From NCBI RefSeq assembly GCF_014069875.1, contig NZ_CP059676.1:1240001-1304000 (forward strand): a stretch of DNA of 64,000 nucleotides, given 5' to 3'. The position numbers and the translations under genes were made by a program. The notes below the pieces were generated by a model, which had not been told where the DNA came from, did no database searches, and was given only the letters and a program-made list of their open reading frames with translations. Each line of letters opens with the position of its first letter. Positions within the stretch are counted from its first letter, which is position 1. Positions 29,147 through 38,580 of the stretch are shown in pieces. The stretch is from Flaviflexus equikiangi (lineage in GTDB: Bacteria; Actinomycetota; Actinomycetes; Actinomycetales; Actinomycetaceae).

Positions 29147-29794
29147 TCAGTGGCCGACCTGGTCGATGACCGCGTCGGCAACCTCCCTCATCGTCAGACG
29201 GCGATCCATGGACGTCTTCTGGATCCACCTGAAGGCCTCGGGCTCCGTCAGTCCCATCTTCGACATGAGGAGCCCCTTGGCCCGGTCCACCTGCTTGCGC
29301 GTCTCGAACTGTTCCGTCAGGTTCGCGACCTCGCTCTCCAGGGAGACGATCTCGTGGAAGCGTGACACGGCGATCTCGACCGCGGGGATGAGATCGGCAG
29401 GGGTGAATGGTTTGACGACGTAAGCCATCGCACCAGCATCGCGGGCGCGCTCGACGAGCTCGCTCTGCGAGAACGCGGTCAGCATGACAACGGCACACGT
29501 ACGGTTCGCGAGGATCTGCTCGGCGGCGGTGATCCCGTCCATGCCCGGCATCTTCACGTCCATGACGACAACGTCCGGTTCCAGCTCCTTGGCCTTCTCG
29601 ATCGCTGTCTCGCCGTCTCCGGCCTCTCCGACAACCTCGATGCCCGCTTCGGTGAGGGTCTCGACGATATCGAGTCGGATCAGGGCTTCATCTTCGACGA
29701 CGAGGGCGCGATAGGTACGCTCCTGCCCATCATCAGCAACCTCGTCGACAAGAATCTCGAGATCGTCGAGTGAGTGATCTTCACTCTTCACCAT
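29147..29794 (-). CDS. pdtaR: ANTAR-domain response regulator (PdtaR type)
   Basis: 215 aa from ATG 29794, chosen because AAAGGAGG stands 6 nt upstream. Domains: a receiver (about 25-140) with acidic pocket ALVVEDEALIRLD, phospho-acceptor Asp in VVVMDVKMPGMDG, and Lys in AYVVKPFTP; then a coiled linker and a C-terminal ANTAR RNA-binding domain (about 155-210) with RAKGLLMSKMGLTEPEAFRW. PdtaR works with the kinase PdtaS and binds hairpin RNAs to prevent termination. No kinase gene is in the window. GATAAT at about 29852-29847 may be its -10 box. Confidence 0.93.
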   Translation of the reverse strand: MVKSEDHSLDDLEILVDEVADDGQERTYRALVVEDEALIRLDIVETLTEAGIEVVGEAGDGETAIEKAKELEPDVVVMDVKMPGMDGITAAEQILANRTCAVVMLTAFSQSELVERARDAGAMAYVVKPFTPADLIPAVEIAVSRFHEIVSLESEVANLTEQFETRKQVDRAKGLLMSKMGLTEPEAFRWIQKTSMDRRLTMREVADAVIDQVGH

Positions 29795-30075
29795 CGTGGC
29801 CTCCTTTGGCATGTGACGGCTCTGGGCCATTTCTATGCCCGTGGACATTATCTCTCACAGGTTATCCCTCAATCTTCACATTCGTCATATCATTGCGATC
29901 CGGTGCACAGAGTTTCACAAGGCTGTGTCCCACACACGCCCAGAATCGCCCGACATGTCGCGGTTTAATTCCGTAAAAAACGGGGTGTGAAATCACTAAC
30001 CGTGTCGGTGGACGAACTCATCGAGCCCGCTGCGAGCCTCATGCCGGTGCAAGACAGATGTGCGCCTGGAAACAT

Positions 30076-30109
30076 GAGAGTGTCGGGACACTGATGTCCC
30101 GACACTCTC
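30076..30109 (-). terminator. Terminator after tRNA-Leu
   Basis: A 15-bp perfect stem (arms 30076-30090 and 30095-30109, loop of 4) just after the tRNA 3' end, followed on the minus strand by ATGTTTCC. Confidence 0.9.
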
Positions 30110-30113
30110 TTCG

Positions 30114-30195
30114 TACTCCGGGCGGGACTTGAACCCGCATGCCTCTCGGCGCCGCATTTTGAGTGCGGTGTGTCTGCCAATTCCACCACCGGAGC
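30114..30195 (-). tRNA. trnL(CAA): tRNA-Leu, anticodon CAA
   Basis: Minus-strand cloverleaf: acceptor GCTCCGG pairs with CCGGAGT (a G-U closing pair), anticodon stem CCGCA/TGCGG with loop CTCAAAA giving anticodon CAA (reads TTG), a long variable arm as in Leu tRNAs, and T-arm GCGGGTTCAAGTCCCGC. CCA is not encoded. A terminator follows directly. Confidence 0.93.
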
Positions 30196-30221
30196 AGACG
30201 CCCGGCTAGCCAGGCTCTACG

Positions 30222-30227
30222 AGTATA
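30222..30227 (-). promoter_or_regulatory. Putative -10 box for tRNA-Leu
   Basis: TATACT lies about 26 nt before the tRNA 5' end, just beyond the pyk stop. A -35 hexamer would lie inside pyk and is not convincing. The tRNA could instead be processed from the pyk mRNA. Confidence 0.35.
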
Positions 30228-30229
30228 CT

Positions 30230-31675
30230 CTAGTCCTCGTCGTTGCTGCGTTCGTGGCCGGGCAGCGTCTCACCGATCTTGTGGACTCGAATCGAGTTCG
30301 TCGAGCCGACCGTGCCGGGCGGCATGCCCGAGACGATGACGACGCGCTCGTCGACTTCGGCCAGTCCGCGGTCGCGCAGAACCTGGTCGACCTGGTTGAC
30401 CATGTCGTCCGTGTGCTGGACTTCCGGCACGATGAGAGCCTCGATGCCCCACGAGAGGGCGAGGGCGTTGCGTGTCGATTCGAACGGAGTGAACACAATG
30501 TTCGGGATCGGGGAGCGCAGGCGAGAGAGCCGGCGTGCCGTCAGCCCGGAGGTGGTGAACGTCACGGCGAAGCGGCAGTCGAGCGCTTCAGCGATATCGA
30601 GGGCGGCTCGCGTGATGACACCGTTGCGTGTCTGGCGCATGCCGGACAGCGGCGCGATGTTCTCGAGGCTGTGCTCTTCCGTGTAGGAGATGATGTCGCC
30701 CATGACCTGGACGCACTCGATCGGGTACTGGCCGACCGAGGTCTCACCTGACAGCATGACGGCGTCCGCACCATCGAGGATGGCATTCGCGCAGTCGGAT
30801 GTTTCGGCGCGCGTGGGGCGCGGGTTCGTGATCATCGATTCCAGGACCTGGGTGGCGACGATGACGGGCTTCGACTTGCGGCGCGCAAGATCGATGCAGC
30901 GCTTCTGGACGATCGGGACCTGCTCGAGCGGCAGTTCCACGCCGAGGTCACCTCGGGCGACCATGATGCCGTCGAAGACGTTGACGATCTCTTCCAGGTT
31001 CTCAACAGCCTGGGGCTTCTCGATCTTCGCGATGACAGGGATCTTGCGGCCGACACGATCCATCACTTCATAGACGTCGCCGATGTCCTTGGCGGAGCGG
31101 ACGAAGGAGAGCGCGATGAGGTCCGCGCCGAGCTTCAGAGCCCACTCGAGGTCGACCTTATCCTTCTCGGACAGTGCCGGAACCGAGACGGCGACACCGG
31201 GCAGGTTGACGCCCTTGTGGTTGGAGACGGGGCCGCCGACGAGCACCTCGGTGACGACGCGGGGGCCGTTGACCTCCTTGACGCGGACAAGGATCTTGCC
31301 GTCGTCGATGAGGATCTCGTCGCCGGGATGGCAGTCGCCGGGAAGTCCCTTGAACGTCGTCGACACCATGTCCTTGTCGCCGAGGATGTCTTCGGTCGTG
31401 ATCGTGAAGATGTCTCCGTTGCGCAGGACGACAGAGCCGTCAGCGAAGTTTCCGAGCCGGATCTTGGGGCCCTGGAGGTCGACGAGGATGGCGACAGCCT
31501 TGCCCGTCTCCTCGGCCGCGGCGCGGACGTTGGCGTAGGTCTGTTCGTGATCTTCGTGGGTGCCGTGGGAGGCGTTGATTCGTGCGACATTCATGCCGGC
31601 TTCAACCAGCTCGCGCACTTTCTCTCGACTCGAGGTCGCAGGACCGATGGTGCAGACAATTTTGGCTCTTCGCAT
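30230..31675 (-). CDS. pyk: Pyruvate kinase
   Basis: Transfers phosphate from phosphoenolpyruvate to ADP. ATG at 31675 (481 aa) gives MRRAKIVCTIGPATSSREKV. Active-site parts: NASHGTHEDH, VDLQGPKIRLG, the signature PVIAKIEKPQAVENLEEI with the catalytic Lys (about 214-231), and MVARGDLGVELP. The C-terminal allosteric domain is present. No ribosome binding site is seen; TAATGT lies 7 nt before the ATG, so a leaderless mRNA is likely. It is 147 bp from lgt on the same strand. Confidence 0.98.
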   Translation of the reverse strand: MRRAKIVCTIGPATSSREKVRELVEAGMNVARINASHGTHEDHEQTYANVRAAAEETGKAVAILVDLQGPKIRLGNFADGSVVLRNGDIFTITTEDILGDKDMVSTTFKGLPGDCHPGDEILIDDGKILVRVKEVNGPRVVTEVLVGGPVSNHKGVNLPGVAVSVPALSEKDKVDLEWALKLGADLIALSFVRSAKDIGDVYEVMDRVGRKIPVIAKIEKPQAVENLEEIVNVFDGIMVARGDLGVELPLEQVPIVQKRCIDLARRKSKPVIVATQVLESMITNPRPTRAETSDCANAILDGADAVMLSGETSVGQYPIECVQVMGDIISYTEEHSLENIAPLSGMRQTRNGVITRAALDIAEALDCRFAVTFTTSGLTARRLSRLRSPIPNIVFTPFESTRNALALSWGIEALIVPEVQHTDDMVNQVDQVLRDRGLAEVDERVVIVSGMPPGTVGSTNSIRVHKIGETLPGHERSNDED

Positions 31676-31682
31676 GAAGACC

Positions 31683-31688
31683 ACATTA
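31683..31688 (-). promoter_or_regulatory. -10 box for leaderless pyk transcript
   Basis: TAATGT ends 7 nt before the pyk ATG. No purine-rich ribosome binding site lies between them. Confidence 0.55.
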
Positions 31689-31822
31689 CCCAACTACGTG
31701 CTCAGATTGCGTGACACGTGCGATTATTCGCGCCACAGTCCGCGCTCGACGAACGAATGAGAATGCTCGCTCCCCCACCCGCGGGGTGCCGCAGCCACCG
31801 CAAACCTATTGGTAGAGGGCCT

Positions 31823-32755
31823 TTAGTCCTCGTTGCTGGCGTCCGCCGCAGCATCCTCGGAGCGCGCTCCGCTCGCGGCCTCCGGTCCAGCGTCATGAGA
31901 ATCACGTTCACCATCGGCCGTATGCGTGTCGTCATAGATCTCGTCGACGAAGCCATCTGCACGGACGATCCTCGTCCGCCAGATGAAGAAACCGGTGGCG
32001 ATGAGGAACATGGCGATCGAGGTCCACACGTTGAGGCGCAGGCCCGCGACAATCTGCGCTTCGTCGATGCGGAGATTCTCGATCCACGTTCTGCCTGCCG
32101 TATAGATCATGACGTAGAGCCAGAACGACTGGCCGCCCCGCAGGTTGTAGCGCCGCTCGAGGGCGACGAGCAGGACGGCGCCCGCCAGGCACCACACCAG
32201 TTCGTACAGGAATGTCGGATGGAAGGTGGTGCCCTCGGGGAAGCCGCCCACGATGTTCTCGGGGTCGATCTCTAGACCCCACGGGAGCTCCGTCGGCCGG
32301 CCGTACAGTTCCTGGTTGAAGTAGTTCCCGAGCCTGCCGACGGCCTGCCCGATGAGGAGCCCGGGCGCGAGAGCATCCGCGAACGGTGCCATCCGCAGGC
32401 CCCGACGCTTCAGTCCGATCCAGGCACCGACCGCGCCGAGCGCAATCGCACCCCAAATGCCGAGGCCCCCCTCCCACACGCGGAGGATCTTGGACAGATC
32501 ACCGTTCTCACCGAAATAGGGGCCGGGTGTCGTCACGACGTGATAGAGCCGGGCTCCGACGATGCCGAAGCCGATCATCCAGACGGCGATATCGAGCGAT
32601 ACCTCGGCTGGGCCGCCCTTCGCCTGGTAGCGCCGCTCGAGCAGCCACCAGGCGATGACGATGCCGATGATGATGGCGATGGCGTAGGCACGGAGGGGCA
32701 GCGGCCCGATCATCCAGACGCTTTCGGACGGTGAGGGGATGGAGAGAGGGTACAT
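31823..32755 (-). CDS. lgt: Prolipoprotein diacylglyceryl transferase
   Basis: Membrane enzyme that attaches diacylglycerol to the lipobox Cys of prolipoproteins. 310 aa from ATG 32755, about seven transmembrane segments. The Lgt signature region GQAVGRLGNYFNQELYGRPT (about 136-155) is intact, as are HPTFLYELVWC and the C-terminal GRTWIENLRID. The last 50 residues are charged, a common actinobacterial extension. It starts 4 nt after the trpA stop, so it is the last gene of the his-trp operon. Confidence 0.96.
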   Translation of the reverse strand: MYPLSIPSPSESVWMIGPLPLRAYAIAIIIGIVIAWWLLERRYQAKGGPAEVSLDIAVWMIGFGIVGARLYHVVTTPGPYFGENGDLSKILRVWEGGLGIWGAIALGAVGAWIGLKRRGLRMAPFADALAPGLLIGQAVGRLGNYFNQELYGRPTELPWGLEIDPENIVGGFPEGTTFHPTFLYELVWCLAGAVLLVALERRYNLRGGQSFWLYVMIYTAGRTWIENLRIDEAQIVAGLRLNVWTSIAMFLIATGFFIWRTRIVRADGFVDEIYDDTHTADGERDSHDAGPEAASGARSEDAAADASNED

Positions 32756-32759
32756 ATAC

Positions 32760-33545
32760 TCAGCTTTCGCCGTGGGAACCGGCAGCGATGTCGGTGGCAA
32801 GTGTCCGGAGCTTCCCCAGGGTGGGGTCGTCCTTGAGCGCTGCGATCAGCGCAGAACCGACAATAACACCGTCCGCGAACTCCGCGATCTCCGCGGCCTG
32901 CGCTCCAGTCGAGACGCCGAGACCGACACAGACGCGTTCCGCACCGTGCGCCCTCGTGTCTGCCACGAGCTGACGTGCACGGTTGTCGACAGTCGCCCGG
33001 GCACCCGTCACTCCCATGGTCGATGCCGCATAGACGAAGCCGCGGCAGGAGTCGGCGACAAGCTGGAGCCGCTCCGGGCGCGATGAGGGCGCGACAAGGA
33101 AGATCTTGTCGAGGTCATAGGCGTCCGCAGCGGCGATCCACTCCCCCGCCTCGTCGGGCACGAGGTCGGGCGTGATCAGCCCGGCACCGCCCGCGTTTGC
33201 GAAGTCCCGAGCGAAGTCGTTGACACCGTAACGGAAAATCGGATTGAAGTAGGTCATGACCTCGACGGCGGCCCCAGTGGCCGCCACCTGTTCGACAATC
33301 GCGAAAAGCTGCTTCATCTTGAAGCCTTTCGCCAGTGCCTCCTGGGTGGCCGCCTGGATCAGCGACCCGTCCATCCCCGGATCCGAGTACGGGAACCCGA
33401 GCTCGATGATGTCGGCACCGGATTCGACGACGGCGATCGCGGCGTCTGCACTCGCCTGGGCGTCCGGGTAGCCCGCCGGGAGGTAGGCGACGAACGCCGC
33501 TCCCCCGCGGGCGCGTGCGGCGTCAATCTTGTCAGCGGCCTTCAT
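32760..33545 (-). CDS. trpA: Tryptophan synthase alpha chain
   Basis: Cleaves indole-3-glycerol phosphate to indole, which passes to TrpB. 261 aa from ATG 33545, which overlaps the trpB stop as TGATG. The frame is open further upstream inside trpB, but that part has no homology. Catalytic Glu and Asp lie in IIELGFPYSDPGMDGSLIQA (about 46-65). The phosphate loop YAASTMGVTGAR and the glycine motif VGLGVSTGAQAAEIAEFADG are present. Confidence 0.96.
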   Translation of the reverse strand: MKAADKIDAARARGGAAFVAYLPAGYPDAQASADAAIAVVESGADIIELGFPYSDPGMDGSLIQAATQEALAKGFKMKQLFAIVEQVAATGAAVEVMTYFNPIFRYGVNDFARDFANAGGAGLITPDLVPDEAGEWIAAADAYDLDKIFLVAPSSRPERLQLVADSCRGFVYAASTMGVTGARATVDNRARQLVADTRAHGAERVCVGLGVSTGAQAAEIAEFADGVIVGSALIAALKDDPTLGKLRTLATDIAAGSHGES

Positions 33546-34744
33546 CAGTACACCTCTCGTGTTGCCGAGCCGTCGAGTCCGAACCAGGCAGCGGCTGTCT
33601 CGACATCCTTGTCCCCGCGTCCCGACAGGCACACGAGGATCGTGGCATCGGGATTCTCTTTCCCGATCGTCATCGCACCCGCCAGAGCGTGCGCTGATTC
33701 GATCGCGGGAATGATCCCCTCCGTCCGTGACAGGACAGAGAATGCCTCCATCGCCTCAGCGTCCGTCACGGGCAGGTATCGCACCCTGCCCGTCTTGGCC
33801 AGGTGAGCATGCTCGGGCCCCACACCGGGATAGTCGAGGCCGGCAGAGATCGAATGTGAGTCCTGGGTCTGACCGTCCTCGTCTTGGAGGAGGTAGGTCT
33901 TCGCACCGTGGAGGATCCCGACTTCACCGATGGAAATGGGGGCGGCGTGGCGGCCGGTGTCGATGCCGTCACCGGCGGCTTCGAGCCCGACGAGGTTGAC
34001 GTCCACGTCGTCGAGGAAGGCGGTGAAGGTGCCGATGGCGTTCGATCCCCCGCCGACGCAGGCGAGAACCCAGTCGGGGAGCGCTCCGGTGAGTTCGCGG
34101 ACCTGTTCGCGTGCCTCATCGCCGATCACCCGCTGAAGGTCGCGGACGAGAGCGGGGAAGGGATGGGGGCCGGCGGCCGTTCCGAAGATGTAGTTCGTCG
34201 TGTCAACGGTCGCCACCCATTCCCGGAATGCTTCATTGATCGCATCCTTGAGAGTGTTTGAACCCTGGTGGACGGAGACGACTTCCGCTCCGAGGAGTCT
34301 CATGCGGGCAACGTTGAGTGCCTGGCGGCGAATATCCTCCGCCCCCATGTAGATCGTGCAGTCGAGCCCGAGCAGAGCCGCGGCGGTCGCGGTCGCCACG
34401 CCGTGCTGGCCGGCACCGGTCTCCGCAATCACTCGAGTCTTCCCGAGGCTTCGGGTGAGGAGAGCCTGACCGAGCACGTTGTTGATCTTGTGGGATCCGG
34501 TGTGGTTGAGGTCCTCCCGCTTGAGGATGACCCTGGCACCGCCGCAGTGCTCGGCGAAGCGTGGCACCTCGGTGATGATGGAGGGGCGGCCCGTATAGGT
34601 TCGGCTCAGTTCTGCAAGCTCCGCAACGAAAGCGGGATCGGCCTTGAGCTTCTCCCATCCCTCCGTCAGGTCATCCAGTGCGGCCATGAGGGCCTCGGGG
34701 ATGTACCGGCCGCCGAAATCGCCGAAGTAGGGTCCTGTACTCAT
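33545..34744 (-). CDS. trpB: Tryptophan synthase beta chain
   Basis: PLP enzyme that joins indole to serine. 399 aa. The PLP Lys is in [20 protein letters not shown] (about 76-95). Phosphate-binding [10 protein letters not shown] and the C-terminal [14 protein letters not shown] are intact. The N-terminal [18 protein letters not shown] is typical of TrpB1. The start overlaps the trpC stop (ATGA). Confidence 0.98.
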   Translation of the reverse strand: MSTGPYFGDFGGRYIPEALMAALDDLTEGWEKLKADPAFVAELAELSRTYTGRPSIITEVPRFAEHCGGARVILKREDLNHTGSHKINNVLGQALLTRSLGKTRVIAETGAGQHGVATATAAALLGLDCTIYMGAEDIRRQALNVARMRLLGAEVVSVHQGSNTLKDAINEAFREWVATVDTTNYIFGTAAGPHPFPALVRDLQRVIGDEAREQVRELTGALPDWVLACVGGGSNAIGTFTAFLDDVDVNLVGLEAAGDGIDTGRHAAPISIGEVGILHGAKTYLLQDEDGQTQDSHSISAGLDYPGVGPEHAHLAKTGRVRYLPVTDAEAMEAFSVLSRTEGIIPAIESAHALAGAMTIGKENPDATILVCLSGRGDKDVETAAAWFGLDGSATREVY

Positions 34745-35529
34745 GCTTCACCAACAATTCTGATCATGTCTGCGATGGTCTGTCTCGGCTGGCCGGACTT
34801 GACGAGGGCTTCTCCTGTCAACACAGCATCCGCCCCTGAACGCCAATAGGAGAGAACATCGGCTGGGCCTGTGATCCCTGACTCGGCGACCTTGACGACG
34901 TTCTCCGGCAGGAGCGGGGCGAGACGATCGAACGTCGTCATATCGACGTCGAGGGTTTTGAGGTTGCGCGCGTTGACTCCGATGACCTGGGCTCCTGCCG
35001 CGACCGCGCGGCGTGTCTCCTCCTCATCGTGCACCTCGACGAGGGCTGTCATGCCGAGATCGTGTGTGATCGAGAGGAAGCGTGCGAGCTCCGCGTCGCT
35101 CAGCGCCGCGACGATGAGGAGAACAAGGTCGGCTCCGTGCGCCCGAGCCTCATAGATCTGGTACTCGGTGACGACGAAATCCTTGCGCAGAACGGGCACG
35201 GAGACTTTCTCCCGCACTCTGTCCAGGTCTGCAAGAGACCCGCCGAAGCGGCGGCCCTCGGTGAGAACCGAGATCGCGGCCGCCCCGCCCCCCTGGTATT
35301 CGATCGCCAGATCGCCGGGTTCGGGAATGTCGGCGAGAGCCCCTTTCGACGGGCTGGATCGCTTGACCTCGGAGATGATGGAGATTCCCGGGGCGAGGAG
35401 TGCCCGGCGTGCGTCGAGAGCGGGCACCGCGCGGGATGCGAGGGCACGGATGTCGTCGAGAGGGACGTGCGCTTCGCGCACAGCGAGATCCTCGCGCACT
35501 CCCGCAATAATGTCGTCGAGAACTGTCAT
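34741..35529 (-). CDS. trpC: Indole-3-glycerol-phosphate synthase
   Basis: Ring closure of CdRP to indole-3-glycerol phosphate. 262-aa TIM barrel. Active-site stretches: [13 protein letters not shown] (about 51-63), [30 protein letters not shown] and [11 protein letters not shown] hairpin lies between it and the upstream membrane protein gene; a GGAAGG ribosome binding site precedes the ATG. Confidence 0.97.
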   Translation of the reverse strand: MTVLDDIIAGVREDLAVREAHVPLDDIRALASRAVPALDARRALLAPGISIISEVKRSSPSKGALADIPEPGDLAIEYQGGGAAAISVLTEGRRFGGSLADLDRVREKVSVPVLRKDFVVTEYQIYEARAHGADLVLLIVAALSDAELARFLSITHDLGMTALVEVHDEEETRRAVAAGAQVIGVNARNLKTLDVDMTTFDRLAPLLPENVVKVAESGITGPADVLSYWRSGADAVLTGEALVKSGQPRQTIADMIRIVGEA

Positions 35530-35550
35530 GACTGCCTTCCGTTATAGAAA

Positions 35551-35572
35551 ATGGGGCGCCGAGGCGCCCCAT
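35551..35572 (-). terminator. Hairpin inside the trp operon, before trpC
   Basis: Arms ATGGGGCGCC / GGCGCCCCAT (35551-35560 and 35563-35572), then TTTTCTAT on the minus strand. It fits an intrinsic terminator or partial attenuator between the small membrane protein gene and trpC. Confidence 0.7.
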
Positions 35573-35584
35573 GAGTGCCTCAGA

Positions 35585-35860
35585 TCAGTTCGTGTACCAG
35601 TCTCCGCCCTTGGCGGTCTGAGTCAGTGAGGTGGGCTGCCCCCGCCCGGTGACGTGGAGCGCGAAGGCCACGACATTCGCGAGAACGATGAGGGCGACGC
35701 CCGTCCATGCCATGATCGGGCTGACGATGAGGCCGATGCCTGCGACGAGGAAGCCGACGCAGACGCCGATCGCCCACGTCCATCCCGCCACCGTGCGGCC
35801 ATGGTTCTCGAACGGGGTGGCCTCGGGGAGGCGGTATGTTTCCATTTCAGGCGTGGACAA
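35585..35860 (-). CDS. Small two-helix membrane protein of the trp operon (HGxT family)
   Basis: 91 aa. An N-terminal FENHGRTVAGWTWAIG motif leads into two hydrophobic segments (about 26-48 and 53-72). Small HGxTxAxW membrane proteins of this kind sit between trpE and trpC in many actinobacteria (DUF6704-like; the M. tuberculosis gene at this position, Rv1610, is longer). The function is unknown. The gene starts 32 nt after the trpE stop and is followed by a hairpin. Confidence 0.85.
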   Translation of the reverse strand: MSTPEMETYRLPEATPFENHGRTVAGWTWAIGVCVGFLVAGIGLIVSPIMAWTGVALIVLANVVAFALHVTGRGQPTSLTQTAKGGDWYTN

Positions 35861-35892
35861 TGGTGCTCCTTCGTCGATGTCTGGTGACTAGC

Positions 35893-37458
35893 TTAACCCT
35901 CTTGCGGGCTCGTGTCCTCGAAGGCGTCGAGTGGTGAGACGAGCGTCTGGGCAATCTGGATGGCTCTGACGGCCGCGGCGGCCTTGTTCCGAGTCTCGAT
36001 GTCTTCCGTCTCCGGCACGGAATCAGCCACGATTCCTGCCCCGGACTGCACGGATGCCATGCCATCGGCAAGCACGGCCGTCCGGATCGCGATCGCGACA
36101 TCCGCGTTGCCCGCGAAATCGAAGTAGCCTGCCACTCCCCCATAGATGCCGCGACGTGCCGGTTCGAGCTCGTCGATGATCTCGATGGCGCGCGTCTTCG
36201 GCGCCCCGGAGAGGGTTCCTGCCGGGAATGTGGCCGCGAGCGCTTCGACCGCATTGACGCCGTCCCGCAGCTCGCCCGTCACGGTCGAGGTGATGTGCAT
36301 GATGTGGGAGAAACGGGCGATGCTCATGAACTCGGAAACGTCGACCGTGCCCGGTTTTGAGACTTTGGCGAGGTCGTTGCGGGACAGGTCGACAAGCATG
36401 ACGTGCTCGGAGATCTCCTTCGGGTCTTTGAGGAGTTCCTCCGCCATCTCCCGATCCTCGATCGGCGTGGCGCCGCGGGGGCGTGAGCCGGCGATGGGAA
36501 AGGTGCGAACCGTGCCGTCTCGCACCGCCATGAGTGTTTCGGGGCTTGATCCGACGACGGAGAAGCTGTCGTCACCATCGCGCAGGTTGAGGTAGTACAT
36601 GTACGGGGACGGGTTGATCGACCGGAGGACGAGATAGACGTCGAGGGGGTCGGCCGTGCAGGGAATATCGGCCCTTTGGGAGAGGACGACCTGGAAGACG
36701 TCGCCGTCGACGATGTGCTGCTGGCCTGCCCGGACGGCGTCCTGGAACTGTTCTGGCGTGACTCTCATGCGGGGCTGGGCCGGTGCCTGATCTCCCGCCT
36801 GGAGGACGCGGGCGGCTTGGGGACCTGTCAGCGCTGCCATCATCTCGCCGATCTTGCCGATTGCGCGATCGTAGGCTGCCTCCACACCGTCGGGGAGTCC
36901 GTTGCGGTTGACCGCGTTGGCGATGAGCCACACGACTCCGCGCCGGTGGTCGATGGCGACGAGCTCCTCCGTCAGGCACATGGCCACGTCGGGGACCGTG
37001 TGCTCTGCGGGGGCCTTCTTGCGCAGTGTCGGCTCCCAGTCGTACAGGATGTCCCATCCGAGGACGCCGACGAGCCCGCCCGTCAACGGCGGCATGCCGT
37101 CGATGTGAGCGGATGCGAGTGTCTCCAGAGCGTCGGCGAGCAGTTCGGTTGCGGACCCCTCGAGGCGGAGGCCTTCGGGGACGTCTCCCTCCCACTGCGC
37201 CTGCCCGTCTCGTGCCGTGAGGAATGCGGAGGAGGAGACGCCGACGAATGACCAGTTCGACCAGTAGTCCTGCTCGGCGGATTCGAGGATGAAGGAGCCG
37301 GGGCGTCCGGCCGCGAGACGGCGGTAGATGCTTGCCGGGGAGGTGTCGTCGATCAGGAGTGTGACCGCGACCGGGACGACGCGGCGGGTCGCCGCAAGGT
37401 CGACGAATTCGTCACGCCCTGGGAAGATCTCGCCCCAGTTACTGTGCGTCGCGTTCAT
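35893..37458 (-). CDS. trpE: Anthranilate synthase component I
   Basis: Makes anthranilate from chorismate. 521 aa from ATG 37458, with AGAGGCGG upstream; TTG at 37464 is less likely. The chorismate-binding half has [26 protein letters not shown] in two pieces (about 329-354), [14 protein letters not shown] and [14 protein letters not shown] (about 432-445). It overlaps hisI by about 20 nt. No trpG glutaminase gene is nearby, so the amidotransferase subunit must come from elsewhere. Confidence 0.97.
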   Translation of the reverse strand: MNATHSNWGEIFPGRDEFVDLAATRRVVPVAVTLLIDDTSPASIYRRLAAGRPGSFILESAEQDYWSNWSFVGVSSSAFLTARDGQAQWEGDVPEGLRLEGSATELLADALETLASAHIDGMPPLTGGLVGVLGWDILYDWEPTLRKKAPAEHTVPDVAMCLTEELVAIDHRRGVVWLIANAVNRNGLPDGVEAAYDRAIGKIGEMMAALTGPQAARVLQAGDQAPAQPRMRVTPEQFQDAVRAGQQHIVDGDVFQVVLSQRADIPCTADPLDVYLVLRSINPSPYMYYLNLRDGDDSFSVVGSSPETLMAVRDGTVRTFPIAGSRPRGATPIEDREMAEELLKDPKEISEHVMLVDLSRNDLAKVSKPGTVDVSEFMSIARFSHIMHITSTVTGELRDGVNAVEALAATFPAGTLSGAPKTRAIEIIDELEPARRGIYGGVAGYFDFAGNADVAIAIRTAVLADGMASVQSGAGIVADSVPETEDIETRNKAAAAVRAIQIAQTLVSPLDAFEDTSPQEG

Positions 37459-37771
37459 TGACAACCGCCTCTATCGTTCGTGTATCGAAACATGACCTGG
37501 TGCCGTTGTGGCAGGCTGCGCCGATCTGCTCGACCTGGATGAGGAGCGTGTCCTCGTCGCAGTCGACTTCGATGCCGCGCACGTACTGTCGGTGGCCGGA
37601 CGTGTCGCCCTTGCGCCAGTATTCTTGGCGGGAGCGGGACCAGAACCAGACGCGGCCGGTCGTGCATGTCCGGTCGAAAGCCTCCTCGTTCATCCATCCC
37701 ATCATCAGCACGCGGCCGGTCGCGTGGTCTTGGATGATGGCGGGGATGAGTCCGTTCTCGTCGTATTTCAT
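37439..37771 (-). CDS. hisI: Phosphoribosyl-AMP cyclohydrolase
   Basis: Third step of histidine synthesis. 110 aa, the monofunctional form. Conserved: [30 protein letters not shown] (about 43-60), the acidic metal site [12 protein letters not shown] and the zinc Cys in [14 protein letters not shown] overlaps the hisF stop (ATGA). The C-terminus overlaps trpE, coupling His and Trp genes. Confidence 0.97.
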   Translation of the reverse strand: MKYDENGLIPAIIQDHATGRVLMMGWMNEEAFDRTCTTGRVWFWSRSRQEYWRKGDTSGHRQYVRGIEVDCDEDTLLIQVEQIGAACHNGTRSCFDTRTIEAVVNERDAQ

Positions 37772-38535
37772 CGGACCTCGACTCCTGCTGCCCGCAGGCC
37801 CGCCTTCACGTCCGAGATCGTCAGTGTGCCGTAGTGGAAGACGGAGGCCGCGAGGACGGCATCAACCCCGATCGCGGCGACACGGACGAAATCCTCGACG
37901 GTGCCGGCCCCGCCGGAGGCGATCAGGGGGACGGAGCAGATCTCTCGAACCGCCGCCGTCATATCAAGATCGAAGCCCTGCGTCGTCCCGTCGTGATCCA
38001 TCGAGTTCAACAGGATCTCACCCACGCCGCGATCGATCGCTTCGCGCACCCATGCGAGAGCGTCCACACCGGCGGAACGCCGGCCGCCATGCGTTGTCAC
38101 CTCGAACCCCGAGGGGAGGGAGTCGTCCGTCGTGCGCCGAGCATCGACCGAGAGGACGAGTACCTGATTGCCGAATTCTGTCGCAATATCGGTCAACAGT
38201 TCGGGACGGTTGAGAGCGGCCGTGTTGACGGAGATCTTGTCTGCTCCCGCGCCGAGGAGCCGGGACACGTCGTCGACGCTCCGCACCCCGCCGCCGACCG
38301 TGAGCGGGATGAAGACCTGTTCGGCGGTGCGTGTCACCACCTCCATCATCGTTCCGCGATCTTCGACCGAGGCCGAGACGTCGAGGAAGGTGAGTTCATC
38401 AGCGCCCTCCGCACCATATCGTGCGGCCAGTTCCACCGGATCCCCAGCATCCGCGAGGTTCTCGAAATGGACGCCCTTGACGACCCTGCCGCCGGTGACA
38501 TCCAGGCACGGGATGACGCGAAGCGCAACGCTCAT
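37768..38535 (-). CDS. hisF: Imidazole glycerol phosphate synthase subunit HisF
   Basis: Cyclase subunit of IGP synthase; uses ammonia from HisH. 255 aa from ATG 38535, with AAGGAGAGG upstream; a longer open frame to 38757 has no homology. Catalytic Asp residues are in [15 protein letters not shown] (residue about 11) and VLSVDARR (about 128). [12 protein letters not shown] and [11 protein letters not shown] are also present. It is the first gene of the hisF-hisI-trpE-x-trpC-trpB-trpA-lgt operon. Confidence 0.97.
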   Translation of the reverse strand: MSVALRVIPCLDVTGGRVVKGVHFENLADAGDPVELAARYGAEGADELTFLDVSASVEDRGTMMEVVTRTAEQVFIPLTVGGGVRSVDDVSRLLGAGADKISVNTAALNRPELLTDIATEFGNQVLVLSVDARRTTDDSLPSGFEVTTHGGRRSAGVDALAWVREAIDRGVGEILLNSMDHDGTTQGFDLDMTAAVREICSVPLIASGGAGTVEDFVRVAAIGVDAVLAASVFHYGTLTISDVKAGLRAAGVEVR

Positions 38536-38568
38536 AGAACCTCTCCTTAACGTGTGTTCAGACAAGGC

Positions 38569-38574
38569 TAGGCT
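38569..38574 (+). promoter_or_regulatory. -10 box for leaderless kinase-like gene
   Basis: TAGGCT ends 6 nt before the GTG at 38581, in the 45-bp gap facing hisF. No ribosome binding site is seen. Confidence 0.55.
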
Positions 38575-38580
38575 ATACGC

